The position numbers and the translations under genes were made by a program. Shown piece by piece: positions 53,001-60,629 of a stretch of 64,000 nucleotides of DNA. A model generated the notes under the pieces. The model was not told where the DNA came from. It made no database searches and saw only the letters and a program-made list of their open reading frames with translations. Within the stretch, counting starts at the first letter, position 1; every line of letters begins with the position of its first letter. Source of the stretch: an uncultured Victivallales bacterium (GTDB lineage: Bacteria; Verrucomicrobiota; Lentisphaeria; Oligosphaerales; JAFGRS01); contig CAILUI010000133.1 of the NCBI GenBank assembly GCA_903837355.1, forward strand, positions 1 to 64,000, written 5' to 3'.

Positions 53001-53275
53001 GACACCTCCGCCGCCAACTCCTCCCGCGCCCCATCCGCCGGCGCGTTGACGATGGAGACGTGCTTTCCTGTCAGTTCGTCGGGGTCATAGCCAAACAGCT
53101 CGTCGAAGTGTGGATTCGTATAGACCATCACGCCGTCGCTGACTCGGATGAGGCTGACGGCAGCGACCATTGTGGCCATGGCCGCGCCCAGAGATTGCCG
53201 GAGGTCGTCCGTCTGGCTGCGCGTGGAGATGTCGCCTGGCATGGTGCGGACTTCCGGTTTCTTAGCGCTGGTCAT
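50012..53275 (-). CDS. Hybrid sensor histidine kinase with PAS and GAF domains and a receiver
   Basis: A 1087-aa soluble signalling protein. Order by residue: PAS 30-145, PAS 150-275, GAF 285-435, PAS 445-555, PAS 570-690, HisKA with phospho-His720 in GGVAHDFNNLL, HATPase with N box near 831 (NARDAI) and G boxes DTGCGMG and GTGLGLATVYGIV, then a receiver with phospho-Asp1012 in TDVIMPGMNG. No membrane helix is seen, so it senses internal signals. The output partner is not encoded nearby. The ATG at 53275 is the best start; the open frame to 53719 overlaps the URO-D gene and is a shadow. It follows the URO-D-like gene by 112 bp on the same strand. Confidence 0.9.
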   Translation of the reverse strand: MTSAKKPEVRTMPGDISTRSQTDDLRQSLGAAMATMVAAVSLIRVSDGVMVYTNPHFDELFGYDPDELTGKHVSIVNAPADGAREELAAEVSTCVREKGSWQGDVHSIRKDGGRFWCRASVSAYTDPRHGEVYVAVQRDITARKLAEEALRASKQILDGIMNAIPVRVFWKDRNLTYLGCNAAFARDAGFADSQDVIGKDDYQMGWRAQADVYRADDRQVIERGCPKLLIEETQTTPSGSTLTLLTSKLPLRDSSGEISGVLGTYMDVTERKQAESIVQVRMDLLDYSMGHSLDQVLQRTLDEVGRLVDSPIGFYHFLAEDQKTLTLKAWSTRTEREFCKATGKGSHYAVDEAGVWVDCIRERRPVIHNDYLSLPSRKGLPDGHAAVVRELVVPILRNDRIVAILGVGNKPLNYTDQDVKLVTYLADVAWEIAEHKRAEAALLESEGRFRELSAVTSEGIMVHRDFVILDANQAFAALLGVPRANDLVGRNALEVTPLTPESRQRVFAHSRAQSTETYEIELVRPDGAILSVETHATEITYRGSQARLVSMRDITERKRAEEARMRSHELLANLARLVPGVVYQYRLYPDGRSAFPYASPGMYDIYEVTPEEVREDATPVFGRLHPDDHDRVAATIQESARTLQEFYCEFRVILPAQGLRWRWSQAHPERTDDGGTLWHGIIMDITERKRAEEAKASLEVQVRQVQKMESVGQLAGGVAHDFNNLLMGIMNYVELCRDGLPPEHSVRGYLDEITRDAQRSADITKQLLAFARKQVIAPKVLDLNDALVGMLKMLRHLLGEDIAVNWMPGTHLWPIKVDPGQLDQILVNLCINARDAIAGVGRVTIGTTNVTLDRAHCAENPGARPGEYAVLTVSDTGCGMGDDVIAHIFEPFYTTKEVGKGTGLGLATVYGIVEQNHGHIEVQSEVGKGTTFSIHLPRATSAADSGSVAATPERLPRGTETILLAEDEKSVRVTSRLFLEALGYTVLAAERPEEALRLAGAHAGSIHLLITDVIMPGMNGPDLAGRLAEKHPNLKCLFMSGYTADVMTQRGALGAEVPFLPKPFSRHDLARKVREVLDGGGAATPSS

Positions 53276-53387
53276 GGTTTCCCCGCGACGATGGCTGCTC
53301 AACCTGCTCCCCTCCCCAGCAGGGGACGGCCGCGAAGGCCTGGCGGACGCTTGTTTGCCGGCTTCTCCGCCGCGGCCGGCCGGCTGC

Positions 53388-54473
53388 TCACAACGGTACG
53401 CCGAGCTGCGCCAACAGGCGGGCGGTTTCGTCCAGTTGGCTGGGGGCGATGCCCTGGGTGCTGAGGACGAAGCCCTTGGCGGTACCGAGGCGGTCGACCA
53501 GACGGCGGAAACCCTGCAGGTCACCCCCGATGAACTGCGCCAGCTTGCCGGCTTTGAGGATCTTGGCGTAGACCTCGGGCCACTCGTGCGGCGGTTTCTG
53601 CCCCGCCCCCGGGACCCACTGCACGCCGTGCAGTTCCGGGATCTCCAGCAGGGAATCGAGATGGGGGAGCTGGCCGACGCCGTCGAGGTGGTAGAAGGCG
53701 TGATCGAGCCGCCTGGCACTCGCAGCCAGTTCAGGCTTGACGAAACGGTCGAACATCGACGGCGAGATCATGTAGCAGAAGTCGCACTGCAGCATGTAGG
53801 TACACGCTGGCGAGTAGATGCCGGCCCACGAGGTGGTGCCCGGCCGCGGCTGCGCCAGACGGTCGAAGTGCTGGTAGCACTCCCACCAGGTCTCATGTGC
53901 CTGCCAGAGCACCCGCTCAACCTGCTCGGGGCAGTCGTAGAGATCGAGCAGCAACTGTTCGCTGGGGCGGAAGCTGGAGAGGATGTCGAGATTACCGCCG
54001 AGATCGGTGAAGGAGACAATGACATTGCCCTGCCAGCGTGAGGTCGCGGCGCGGGTCAGGTCGGCGATACGCGTGAGCCAGGGGTGTTGCCAGTCGATCC
54101 GCAGATCGAGGTCGGCGAGGGCACGGTCCTGGCTGGGGTGGAACCAGACCGTGCTACCGTCGAAGTCCGCCTGGCAGCCGAGGAAGCCGGCCAGCACGCC
54201 CGGGCCGAAGTTACTGAAGACGTAGGGGAAGGCGTCGGCGAGGAAGTCATACGAACCGAGGTGAGCGTCCCAGATGTCCACCACCTGCTCGGCGGTGATC
54301 TCGGGGCCGTAGCCGCAGGTCCAATGCCGGAAGGGCTGGGGTGGCGCTGGCCGGCTGGCCTCGGGGCGGTGGACCCAGAGCGGCACCAGGGGGCGCTCGA
54401 GGCGGCCCTGCCACCAGGCCTCGGCATCCTGCCTGCGGGCCTGCCATTGTGCCGCGGTGAAGCGAATTGACAT
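53388..54473 (-). CDS. Uroporphyrinogen decarboxylase-like protein
   Basis: A 361-aa protein of the URO-D superfamily. YSPACTYMLQCDFCYMISPSMFDRF near 225-249, FYHLDGVGQLPHLDSLLEIP near 265-284 and GVQWVPGAGQKPP near 288-300 are the strands and loops that in methyltransferases bind the corrin or substrate; ending FVLSTQGIAPSQLDE matches family closings. It differs clearly from the other URO-D-like protein at 23 kb. GGAG precedes the ATG. It is part of the minus-strand run with the aminotransferase (57 bp) and epimerase, none of which suggests heme synthesis, so the reaction is unknown. Confidence 0.7.
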   Translation of the reverse strand: MSIRFTAAQWQARRQDAEAWWQGRLERPLVPLWVHRPEASRPAPPQPFRHWTCGYGPEITAEQVVDIWDAHLGSYDFLADAFPYVFSNFGPGVLAGFLGCQADFDGSTVWFHPSQDRALADLDLRIDWQHPWLTRIADLTRAATSRWQGNVIVSFTDLGGNLDILSSFRPSEQLLLDLYDCPEQVERVLWQAHETWWECYQHFDRLAQPRPGTTSWAGIYSPACTYMLQCDFCYMISPSMFDRFVKPELAASARRLDHAFYHLDGVGQLPHLDSLLEIPELHGVQWVPGAGQKPPHEWPEVYAKILKAGKLAQFIGGDLQGFRRLVDRLGTAKGFVLSTQGIAPSQLDETARLLAQLGVPL

Positions 54474-54530
54474 GGGGGAACTCCAGTCCGTTACGGTGTC
54501 GTGCAGCTACAGGCGGCCAACGCATCTGGG

Positions 54531-55472
54531 CTAGGCCGGTACCGGGTAGTCAAGAATCTGCCGGACGATATCCACGCCGACCTTGGCACTCCAGGCCTGC
54601 AGCAGGCGTTGGGTGATGGGCCCGATCCGGCCGTCGCCGATCGGCAGGCCGTTGATCCGCGTCACCGGGCCGACGCAGTAGGGCGTCGTGCTCATGAAGG
54701 CTTCATCGGCATTGATCACGTCGTACGTCTGCAGGTCCCGTTCACGGAAAGGAATGCCGAGCTCGGCACAGAGTTCGATAACCACATCGCGGCTGATGCC
54801 CGGCAGGATGTTCCGGGTGGTGGGCGAGAGAACGACCCCCTGGCGCACGATCAGGAAGTTGGCACCCGCGCACTCGGTGATGTTGCCGTCGAGATCCAGG
54901 AGTAGCGAGATGGCCTTCGGATCAGCGAGATGGGTTTCGGCGTCCGCAACCCACCAATGCAGGCGACTGCGGTACTTCATCTTCGGATCGAGGCACTGGG
55001 GGGGGATGTGCCGCGTACTCGGTACGACCACATGGGCGCCGCTCGTGAAGAAATCGCGCCACAGCGAGAACACCAGCGGGAACGTATGCACGCAGACGGT
55101 CGGCACCATCTTGGCGCCGCCGCCCGCCGCACCGGCATACAGCGTGTTCTCGCCGGCGGTGACAAAGTTGACGATGCCCAGTTCGGCCGTCTCAGGCAAC
55201 AGGCGGGCGTTGTGCTCGACGACCTGCAGGGTGGCCGCCCGCAGTTCGTCGAAGGACATGCCGGTATCGAAGCGGCAGACTTTCATGGAGCGGTACAGCC
55301 GCGCCAGGTGCTCGTCGAGGCGGTAGGGCGCCTGCCGGAAGGTGCGCGTCATCTCGGTCACGGTGGCCCCGAGGATGATGCCGAGGTCATAGATGCGCAT
55401 GTGGGCCTGCGAGGCCGGTACGCATTGGCCGCGCAGGAAGACGAGGGGTTCACCGGATGCAGTCACGGACAT
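54531..55472 (-). CDS. Class IV aminotransferase (branched-chain/D-amino acid type)
   Basis: A 313-aa PLP enzyme of fold type IV. It has DLGIILGATVTEMTRTF near 29-45, the substrate-side YRLDEHLARLYRSM near 51-64, the PLP lysine in DPKMKYRSRLHW (about Lys166), and the glutamate block DGNITECAGANFLIVRQG near 196-213, followed by PGISRDVVIELC. It may be branched-chain aminotransferase, D-alanine aminotransferase or aminodeoxychorismate lyase; sequence alone does not decide. The ATG at 55472 follows AAGGAGG; a much longer open frame is a shadow of the epimerase. Twenty-six bases separate it from the upstream epimerase gene. Confidence 0.85.
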   Translation of the reverse strand: MSVTASGEPLVFLRGQCVPASQAHMRIYDLGIILGATVTEMTRTFRQAPYRLDEHLARLYRSMKVCRFDTGMSFDELRAATLQVVEHNARLLPETAELGIVNFVTAGENTLYAGAAGGGAKMVPTVCVHTFPLVFSLWRDFFTSGAHVVVPSTRHIPPQCLDPKMKYRSRLHWWVADAETHLADPKAISLLLDLDGNITECAGANFLIVRQGVVLSPTTRNILPGISRDVVIELCAELGIPFRERDLQTYDVINADEAFMSTTPYCVGPVTRINGLPIGDGRIGPITQRLLQAWSAKVGVDIVRQILDYPVPA

Positions 55473-55498
55473 GGAACGGCCTCCTTCTCGTGGTGCGT

Positions 55499-56491
55499 TC
55501 AGCGTGTGCGACCTTCCCAGGCAGTGATGACACGGTCGAAGATGCCGTCGATCTGCGGGTTGACCTGGCAGCGCGCCGGGTCCGCCTTGAACCAGGCCAG
55601 GGAACGCCGGATACCGGTACGGAACGAGGTGGGGCAGGCGAAGTCCGGCACCGCCCGTTTGATCTTGGCGTTGTCGAAGACCCCCGGGTGCGCCTTGTCG
55701 CCCAGCAACTTGTCGCGCATGATCGGCTCGACCTGGGCAATGAACTCGCTGGGGATATGCACCAGGTGCGGCCGCTCGACCCCCAGCGCCAGGGCGACCT
55801 CGGCCAGGATCTGGTTCCAGGTGAGGACTTCGTCGGCAGTGATCTGGAAGCACTCGCCGATGGCGGCCGCCTGTCCCAGCAAGCCCGCCAGCCCCACGGC
55901 AAAGTCCGCACTGGCGGTCAGCGTCCACAGCCCCTGCCCATCGTCGTGCACAAACACGGGCCGGCCTTGCTCCAAGCGCGCAGCCACGGTGTACCCGACA
56001 CTGGTGACCGGATTGGGGATCCACTGGCAGGAGTAGGTGTGCGAGGGCCGCACGATGGTGACCGGGAAACCCGTCGTCCGCCAGCGCTCGAGCAGGAAGT
56101 CCTCGCAGGCCTGTTTCTTGCGGCCATAGTCGCTGAACTCGTTGCCCAGCGGCGCCGCCTCCGTCACCGGCAGGCGGGCGGGCGGCTTGCGGTAGACCAC
56201 GGTCGTGCTGATGAACACGTACTGCCGGGTACGGCCGCGGAAGAGCTCGGCATCCAGGCGTACGTCCGGCACATCATAGCCGATGAAGTTCACCACCGCA
56301 GCGAAACTGCGGCCGTTCAGCGCCGCCAGCATGGCAGCGGCATCGGCGTGGTCCGCCCGCAGGGCCTCGTAGCCTGCCGGTACCGGCAGCCGCCCCCGCG
56401 TCAACAGGGTGACGCGGTGGCCGCGCTGGCGCAGCAAGGCGGCGCAGTCGGCAGAGAGGTTCCCCGTACCACCGATGAACAGGACATCCAT
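55499..56491 (-). CDS. NAD-dependent epimerase/dehydratase-family protein
   Basis: A 330-aa short-chain dehydrogenase of the extended type. The nucleotide site is FIGGTGNLSADC (5-16), STTVVYRK near 95-102 gives the Ser/Thr and Tyr of the active site, and YGRKKQACEDFLL near 119-131 the catalytic Tyr-x3-Lys. Similar proteins are annotated as nucleotide-sugar epimerases or chloroplast-type mRNA-binding CSP41-like proteins. AAGGAAGAG precedes the ATG at 56491. It lies 37 bases after the nuclease gene start-side stop, inside the minus-strand operon. The sugar substrate is not evident. Confidence 0.8.
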   Translation of the reverse strand: MDVLFIGGTGNLSADCAALLRQRGHRVTLLTRGRLPVPAGYEALRADHADAAAMLAALNGRSFAAVVNFIGYDVPDVRLDAELFRGRTRQYVFISTTVVYRKPPARLPVTEAAPLGNEFSDYGRKKQACEDFLLERWRTTGFPVTIVRPSHTYSCQWIPNPVTSVGYTVAARLEQGRPVFVHDDGQGLWTLTASADFAVGLAGLLGQAAAIGECFQITADEVLTWNQILAEVALALGVERPHLVHIPSEFIAQVEPIMRDKLLGDKAHPGVFDNAKIKRAVPDFACPTSFRTGIRRSLAWFKADPARCQVNPQIDGIFDRVITAWEGRTR

Positions 56492-56528
56492 AGTCTCTTC
56501 CTTCGGCAGCGCTCTGGACTCGGCGGCG

Positions 56529-57464
56529 TCACGGGCCCGCACCAGCCACGTAGGGACAGGCCTGGCGGTAGTTGCAGCGTCGACAGATGCGCTCGTTCTC
56601 ACAGTAGGGGAAACGCGCTTCGGAGGCGACGTTGGCTTGGGCATCATCCAGCGCCTGGCGCATGGCAGCCGCACTGGTCAGGATCCTGTCCTTGGCGTCA
56701 ACCAGCATCTCCGCTCCCACCGGGTAGTCGCTGACCCGCGCCTTCTCCCGCAGGAAAACACCCTGCAACCGTAGCCTATCCAGGGATGCGAACCACGTCT
56801 CCGCAGCGTACAACGCATAGCACGCGAGCTGTGTGGTCAGGGACTCACGGTTCTCGGCACCGGTCTTCCAGTCGATCAGGTGCAGGACGCCGGCAGGATC
56901 GGTGTAGGCGAAGTCGATGGCGCACCAGACCTTGAGCCCATCGATGGCAAACGTATCCAGCGTATCGACCGGTTTCCAGTTCAAGTAGGGTACCGTCAGG
57001 AGTTCGCGCAGCACCGCGCTCTCGGCGAAGGCCGCCAGGCACTCGTAGATACGCTCCTTGAGCCCGTCGGTGTCCGCCGGCGGCAAAGACTGGCCATTGC
57101 CGTAATAGAGTTCGTGGAGGTTCGTCTTCTTCGGCCGGGCCAGCCACTCGCGGTTGACCGCCTCGACCCACCCCGAGCGCAACTGGGTTCGGGCGCGGGC
57201 CTGCAGCTCACCCGCCGTGATCGCCTGGCCGCTGCGCGCATAGCGCTGCAGAGCCTCCCCGATCGTCGCATGGACGATGCTGCCGGCCCACATCGGCAAG
57301 GTCTTGATATTCTTTAGGATGTACAGCAGGCGCTGGCGTTCGGACGCCTCTGCTTCCCAGCCTCCCCACGAGCCGTAGTAGGTGTAGTAGTAAGCCCGTT
57401 GGCACTCGCTGAAGAGCTGCGCCCGGGAGACTGACCAACTGAACTCATTGACCAGTTTCGCCAT
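56529..57464 (-). CDS. PD-(D/E)XK nuclease-family protein with four-cysteine cluster
   Basis: A 311-aa nuclease related to the Cas4/AddB/RecB nuclease domain. FSWSVSRAQLFSECQRAYYY near 8-27 supplies the first cysteine, GSIVHATIGEALQ near 61-73 the histidine, CAIDFAYTD near 180-188 and LIDWKTG near 195-201 the Asp and Asp-x-Lys, and ENERICRRCNYRQACPY near 290-306 the last three cysteines, which in this family bind a 4Fe-4S cluster. No CRISPR array, cas gene or recombination helicase is nearby, so the role is probably housekeeping DNA repair or end processing. It overlaps the tadA stop by 20 bases. Confidence 0.8.
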   Translation of the reverse strand: MAKLVNEFSWSVSRAQLFSECQRAYYYTYYGSWGGWEAEASERQRLLYILKNIKTLPMWAGSIVHATIGEALQRYARSGQAITAGELQARARTQLRSGWVEAVNREWLARPKKTNLHELYYGNGQSLPPADTDGLKERIYECLAAFAESAVLRELLTVPYLNWKPVDTLDTFAIDGLKVWCAIDFAYTDPAGVLHLIDWKTGAENRESLTTQLACYALYAAETWFASLDRLRLQGVFLREKARVSDYPVGAEMLVDAKDRILTSAAAMRQALDDAQANVASEARFPYCENERICRRCNYRQACPYVAGAGP

Positions 57465-57972
57465 GGGCCTTGCCGTCTTTCTCTTCCTGGCGCCGGCGCC
57501 GAAAGAATGCCTGCAACTGCGCCTGGCACTCGGGGCCCAGCACGCCGCCGGTCACGGCCACGCGATGCAACATGCCGGGGTAATCGGTGATGCTCAGGGC
57601 GCTCCCGGCCGCCCCCATGCGGGCGTCCGCCGCACCATAGACAAGCCGGCCCAGGCGGGCATTCACCATGGCTCCCGCGCACATCGGGCAGGGCTCCTTG
57701 GTGACGATCAGCGTGCAGTCGGTCAAGCGCCAGTCGCCGACCGCCGCTGAGGCCTGGGTCAGGGCGATCATCTCGGCGTGCGCGGTGGCGTCTTTGAGCA
57801 TCTCAACCTGGTTGCAGGCGCGGGCTACCACGCGCTGCCCATGGATGACGATGGCACCCACGGGCACCTCGCCGGCCTCTTCCGCCTGGGCTGCCAGACG
57901 CAGCGCCAGGCGCATGCCGCCCTCGTCGCTGAGCTCGGTGCGCCGCAGGGCGCTATCCGCGCCGTCGTTCAC
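57445..57972 (-). CDS. tadA: tRNA-specific adenosine deaminase
   Basis: A 175-aa zinc deaminase that makes inosine at the wobble base of tRNA-Arg(ACG). The zinc ligands and proton donor are His65-Ala-Glu67 and PCPMC (Cys95, Cys98), with AGAMVNARLGRLVYGAAD following as in TadA. The GTG start at 57972 overlaps the upstream stop by four bases (GTGA). The C terminus is charged and runs into the nuclease gene. The N-terminal 18 residues are longer than in E. coli TadA but harmless. Confidence 0.9.
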   Translation of the reverse strand: MNDGADSALRRTELSDEGGMRLALRLAAQAEEAGEVPVGAIVIHGQRVVARACNQVEMLKDATAHAEMIALTQASAAVGDWRLTDCTLIVTKEPCPMCAGAMVNARLGRLVYGAADARMGAAGSALSITDYPGMLHRVAVTGGVLGPECQAQLQAFFRRRRQEEKDGKAHGETGQ

Positions 57973-58187
57973 TTGGACAACTCCTCGAGGAAGCGGCGGG
58001 CGCGCTCGGGCTGTTCATCGACCGCGATCCGGGCCACGCGCCGCAGCGCGTCCAGACGCGGATCGCGCACGCCGCCGGCCCGTTCCAGGCGGTCGAAGGC
58101 AGCCGCCACCTCCAGCAGGTGGCTGCGCATGTCCGCCCAATAGAGGTCAAGGAGCTCCGGCGCCGTCTTGGGGGGAGTCAGTGCCAT
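57969..58187 (-). CDS. Small conserved helical protein of unknown function
   Basis: A 71-aa protein, mostly helical and charged: ELLDLYWADMRSHLLEVAAA, FDRLERAGGVRDPRLDALRR, ARIAVDEQPERARRFLEEL. I recall similar short proteins from PVC bacteria with LDLYFLDMRSKLLEIAAFLDR wording but know no function. The ATG at 58187 has AAGGA about 11 bases upstream. It overlaps the tadA start by four bases and heads the minus-strand operon. Confidence 0.6.
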   Translation of the reverse strand: MALTPPKTAPELLDLYWADMRSHLLEVAAAFDRLERAGGVRDPRLDALRRVARIAVDEQPERARRFLEELSK

Positions 58188-58350
58188 GGTACCGCGTGTC
58201 CTTCGCCGCGTGCAAGATGTGAGTCTGGCGACCCTGACGGCCGCCCCGTCGTCCACAGTATATTGCCGCAATGGCCCCCTGACCATGGCGCAGCCGTCGC
58301 GCGGGGCGACGGCGGACGGTTGTCCCCAACCCCCGGCGTGCCGGCGGCAG

Positions 58351-58387
58351 AAAAGGCCGCGGGCCGGGACGTGGTGTCCCGGCCCGC
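58351..58387 (-). terminator. Intrinsic terminator of the pseudopilin gene
   Basis: A perfect 12-bp stem, GCGGGCCGGGAC / GTCCCGGCCCGC (58359-58370 and 58376-58387) with a 5-base loop. On the minus strand it is followed by GGCCTTTT, and it lies 30 bases after the pseudopilin stop. It also separates that gene from the small-protein/tadA operon. Confidence 0.7.
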
Positions 58388-58416
58388 CATGAACCGCCGC
58401 CAGGATTCGCGGCGCC

Positions 58417-59109
58417 TCAGCGCGTGCGCTGCCAGTACTTGGGGATGTCTGCGGGGCTCAGCCCCTCCCAGGAACCGGCACCCATGCTGGCAACGTGCCC
58501 ATCCACCCAGCCGATCTCCGCCTGCCGGTTGTGCGGGCTGTGGTCGACCCCGGTGTTGTCCTTCCCGGCGGGCCGGGCGTGGCAGCCCCACCCAAGCACC
58601 AGATCACCCCAGGTGAAGTTGCACCAGCGTTGGGACACGGTCGTCTCCAGGAGGCAGATCGTTTGCGAGGGCTGGGTGACCGCCACGAGGCTGGAGTCGT
58701 AGCTGAACCGGCCGCACCCGCAGACCGCCTGGTTGGCGTTGTAGGAGATGCGCGGAATCGCCACTACCGGATTCGCGCCATCACCGCCCCATTCCGCTGC
58801 GTCTTCGCGGCTCGGGCAGGCATAGAGGTTCACGTCGCTGACGTAGGAGTAGACATCGTGGCTCCACTTCTTCAGCGGCCAGTCGTTGGGCGGGACCATG
58901 CCGGAGTAGCCGCCGGGGAGCTTCTGCTTGTTGTCGCCGGCGTACATGATCATCCCGAGCATGAGCTGCTTCATATTGCTGGCACAGCTGATCTGCAGGG
59001 CCTTCTCGCGAGCCTTGGCCAGGGCGGGCAGCAGCATCGCCGCCAGAATGGCGATGATGGCGATCACCACCAGCAGCTCGATCAGGGTGAAGAAACGACG
59101 CTTGTTCAC
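58417..59109 (-). CDS. Type II secretion-type pseudopilin (DUF1559-like, H-X9-DG)
   Basis: A 230-aa protein with a class III prepilin leader: [27 protein letters not shown], where a peptidase would cut before Phe/Thr and leave the Glu5-type residue. [20 protein letters not shown] near 41-60 and [14 protein letters not shown] near 198-211 are the family's standard blocks (the VDGHV motif gives the H-X9-DG name). Such proteins are very numerous in Lentisphaerota and Planctomycetes, which supports the phylum guess. GTG start with AAGGAGG nine bases upstream. It stands alone with its own terminator, so it is probably an assembled minor fibre or secretion component. Confidence 0.85.
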   Translation of the reverse strand: MNKRRFFTLIELLVVIAIIAILAAMLLPALAKAREKALQISCASNMKQLMLGMIMYAGDNKQKLPGGYSGMVPPNDWPLKKWSHDVYSYVSDVNLYACPSREDAAEWGGDGANPVVAIPRISYNANQAVCGCGRFSYDSSLVAVTQPSQTICLLETTVSQRWCNFTWGDLVLGWGCHARPAGKDNTGVDHSPHNRQAEIGWVDGHVASMGAGSWEGLSPADIPKYWQRTR

Positions 59110-59825
59110 GGTCGCGGCCTCCTTGGTTGCGTGGGTCTAGACCTACCAAGATGCTTGCCTGCGGTGCCTGGGCGACAAAGAGTCGATCTTTAATAGGTAC
59201 CACGCCATCGACGCCGGCGCAACTAATCTGACGACGGGGGGGCGCAAGTCAGCTCCGTAGGGGTCTGCTTGTACTCGATCCGCCGTCCCAACGCTGCGCT
59301 CCTGCGGCGGCACCCCCAGTCACAGAAGCGGCTGGTTCGCCTCTGCCTCTTCAGCCCCGAAGGGGCGTAATCCCTCAGCCCAGGGCACCGCCCTGGGAAC
59401 CGGGCATACCCCAGATTCTTAGCCCTGAAGGGGCGCGATACCTGGCGTGCGCCGCCCACAGGCTGTCGGTATGCCGCCCCTGTAGGGCTCAGTCTCGTTG
59501 ACGATTCCATTCCCAGGGCGGTGCCCTGGGCTGAGGAATTGCCGCGCTTTCAGCGCTCCGAGCCGTCTGGCCTTCACGACAGGCCTCTCCGCAAGCCTCC
59601 CCCAAGAGCCACGCGACCCTATCCACCCGCCGGATGCCGCCGGAAGCGGAGCAGAAACCCCTACGGAGCTGACCTATGCCCACGACGGGGCGACCTGAAG
59701 AAAGCGCCAGAACCTGCCGCCGGGGGCGGGTGGCGGCGAGGGCGAGACGGGGCGTTGTGCGCGAGCGGTTGACTTCCCGCCGGCCCCATACAGATTGCAG
59801 AGCGTAACTTCAGGAAGGTGATCGA
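59110..59825. other. Repeat-rich intergenic region
   Basis: About 715 bp with no supported gene. The centre (59320-59560) is a cluster of palindromes of the GCCCTGAAGGGGC / CCAGGGC-CGGTGCCCTGGG type. At the right end TTGACT (59769-59774) may be a -35 box for the etf operon, but its -10 is poor. Confidence 0.55.
59373..59536. repeat. 27-bp perfect inverted repeat made of nested palindromes
   Basis: CCTCAGCCCAGGGCACCGCC then CTGGGAA at 59373-59399 recurs as its exact complement at 59510-59536. Each arm alone is a near-palindrome (CCCAGGGC...GCCCTGGG). Between them is a related word, CCCTGAAGGGGC (59423-59434). The spurious peptide PGRCPGLR that these repeats encode turns up widely in databases, in keeping with a dispersed family. 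Confidence 0.7.
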
Positions 59826-60629
59826 GTGCGTATTGTTGTCGCCATCAAACAGGTGCCCGAGACCTCGTCGGTACGCATGGACGAGGCCACCGGGACCATG
59901 ATCCGGGACGGCGTCGAGGCGATCGTCAACCCGCTGGACCTCTATGCGGTCGAGTGTGCACTACGTCTGCGCGAGACGGTGACGCCGCCCGCCGAGGTGG
60001 TGGTGGTGACCATGGGGCCCCCGCGGGCGGAGTCCGCACTCCGCGAGGTGCTGGCCATGGGCGCCGACCGCGCCGTGCTGGTCACCGACAAGGCCTTCGC
60101 CGGCGCCGACACCTGGTCGACCGCCGGCGTGCTGGCCGCCACGCTGCGCCGCCTGCAGCCGGTGGATCTGATCCTCTGCGGCGAGCGCGCCACCGACGGC
60201 GACACGGGCCAGGTCGGCCCGGGGCTGGCGGCCTTCCTGGACCTGCCCGTGCTGACCTACGTCTCGCGGCTGGTCCTGCTCGCCGGAGGCACCTGTCAGG
60301 CCGAGCGCCTGGTCGAGAATGGCCGCGAACTACTGACGGCTGACCTGCCGGCCGTCGTCACCGTGGTCAAGGAAATCGCCGTGCCGCGGCTGCCGACCTT
60401 GCGCGGCAAGCAGCGCGCGCGCCGGGCCGAGATCAGCGTCTGGACCACCAGCGACCTCGAGGTCCCGGCCGACGCCGTCGGCCTCAAGGGTTCGCCCACC
60501 CGCGTCGAACGCATCTTCAGGCCGCGTCTGACGCGGGCCTGCGAAGTCCTCCGCGCCGGCGACGCTCGCGAGGTGGACGCCGCCACCGACCGCGTGCTCG
60601 CTTTCCTGACCGAACGAGGTCTGCTCTGA
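59826..60629 (+). CDS. etfB: Electron transfer flavoprotein beta subunit
   Basis: A 267-aa EtfB/FixA protein. VAIKQVPETSSVRMDEATG near 5-23, IVNPLDLYAVECALRL near 33-48, VVTMGPPRAESALREVLAMG near 59-78 and GERATDGDTGQVGPGLA near 118-134 are the conserved nucleotide-binding blocks; ATDGDTGQV is the diphosphate loop. It would form a heterodimer with the EtfA encoded next. GTG start after AGGAAGG. The stop overlaps the etfA ATG (TGATG). Together with the FAD dehydrogenase downstream it resembles the lctBCD-type lactate dehydrogenase/Etf complex; bifurcation is not proven. Confidence 0.9.
   Translation: MRIVVAIKQVPETSSVRMDEATGTMIRDGVEAIVNPLDLYAVECALRLRETVTPPAEVVVVTMGPPRAESALREVLAMGADRAVLVTDKAFAGADTWSTAGVLAATLRRLQPVDLILCGERATDGDTGQVGPGLAAFLDLPVLTYVSRLVLLAGGTCQAERLVENGRELLTADLPAVVTVVKEIAVPRLPTLRGKQRARRAEISVWTTSDLEVPADAVGLKGSPTRVERIFRPRLTRACEVLRAGDAREVDAATDRVLAFLTERGLL

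Noticed and set aside
53276-53719. N-terminal extension of the histidine kinase
   Set aside because: The open frame overlaps the URO-D-like gene and its residues are basic and low-complexity; the PAS domains begin after the ATG at 53275.
59223-59510. ORF with PGRCPGLRDYAPSGLKR wording
   Set aside because: It arises from palindromic repeats and is a commonly mis-annotated spurious peptide.
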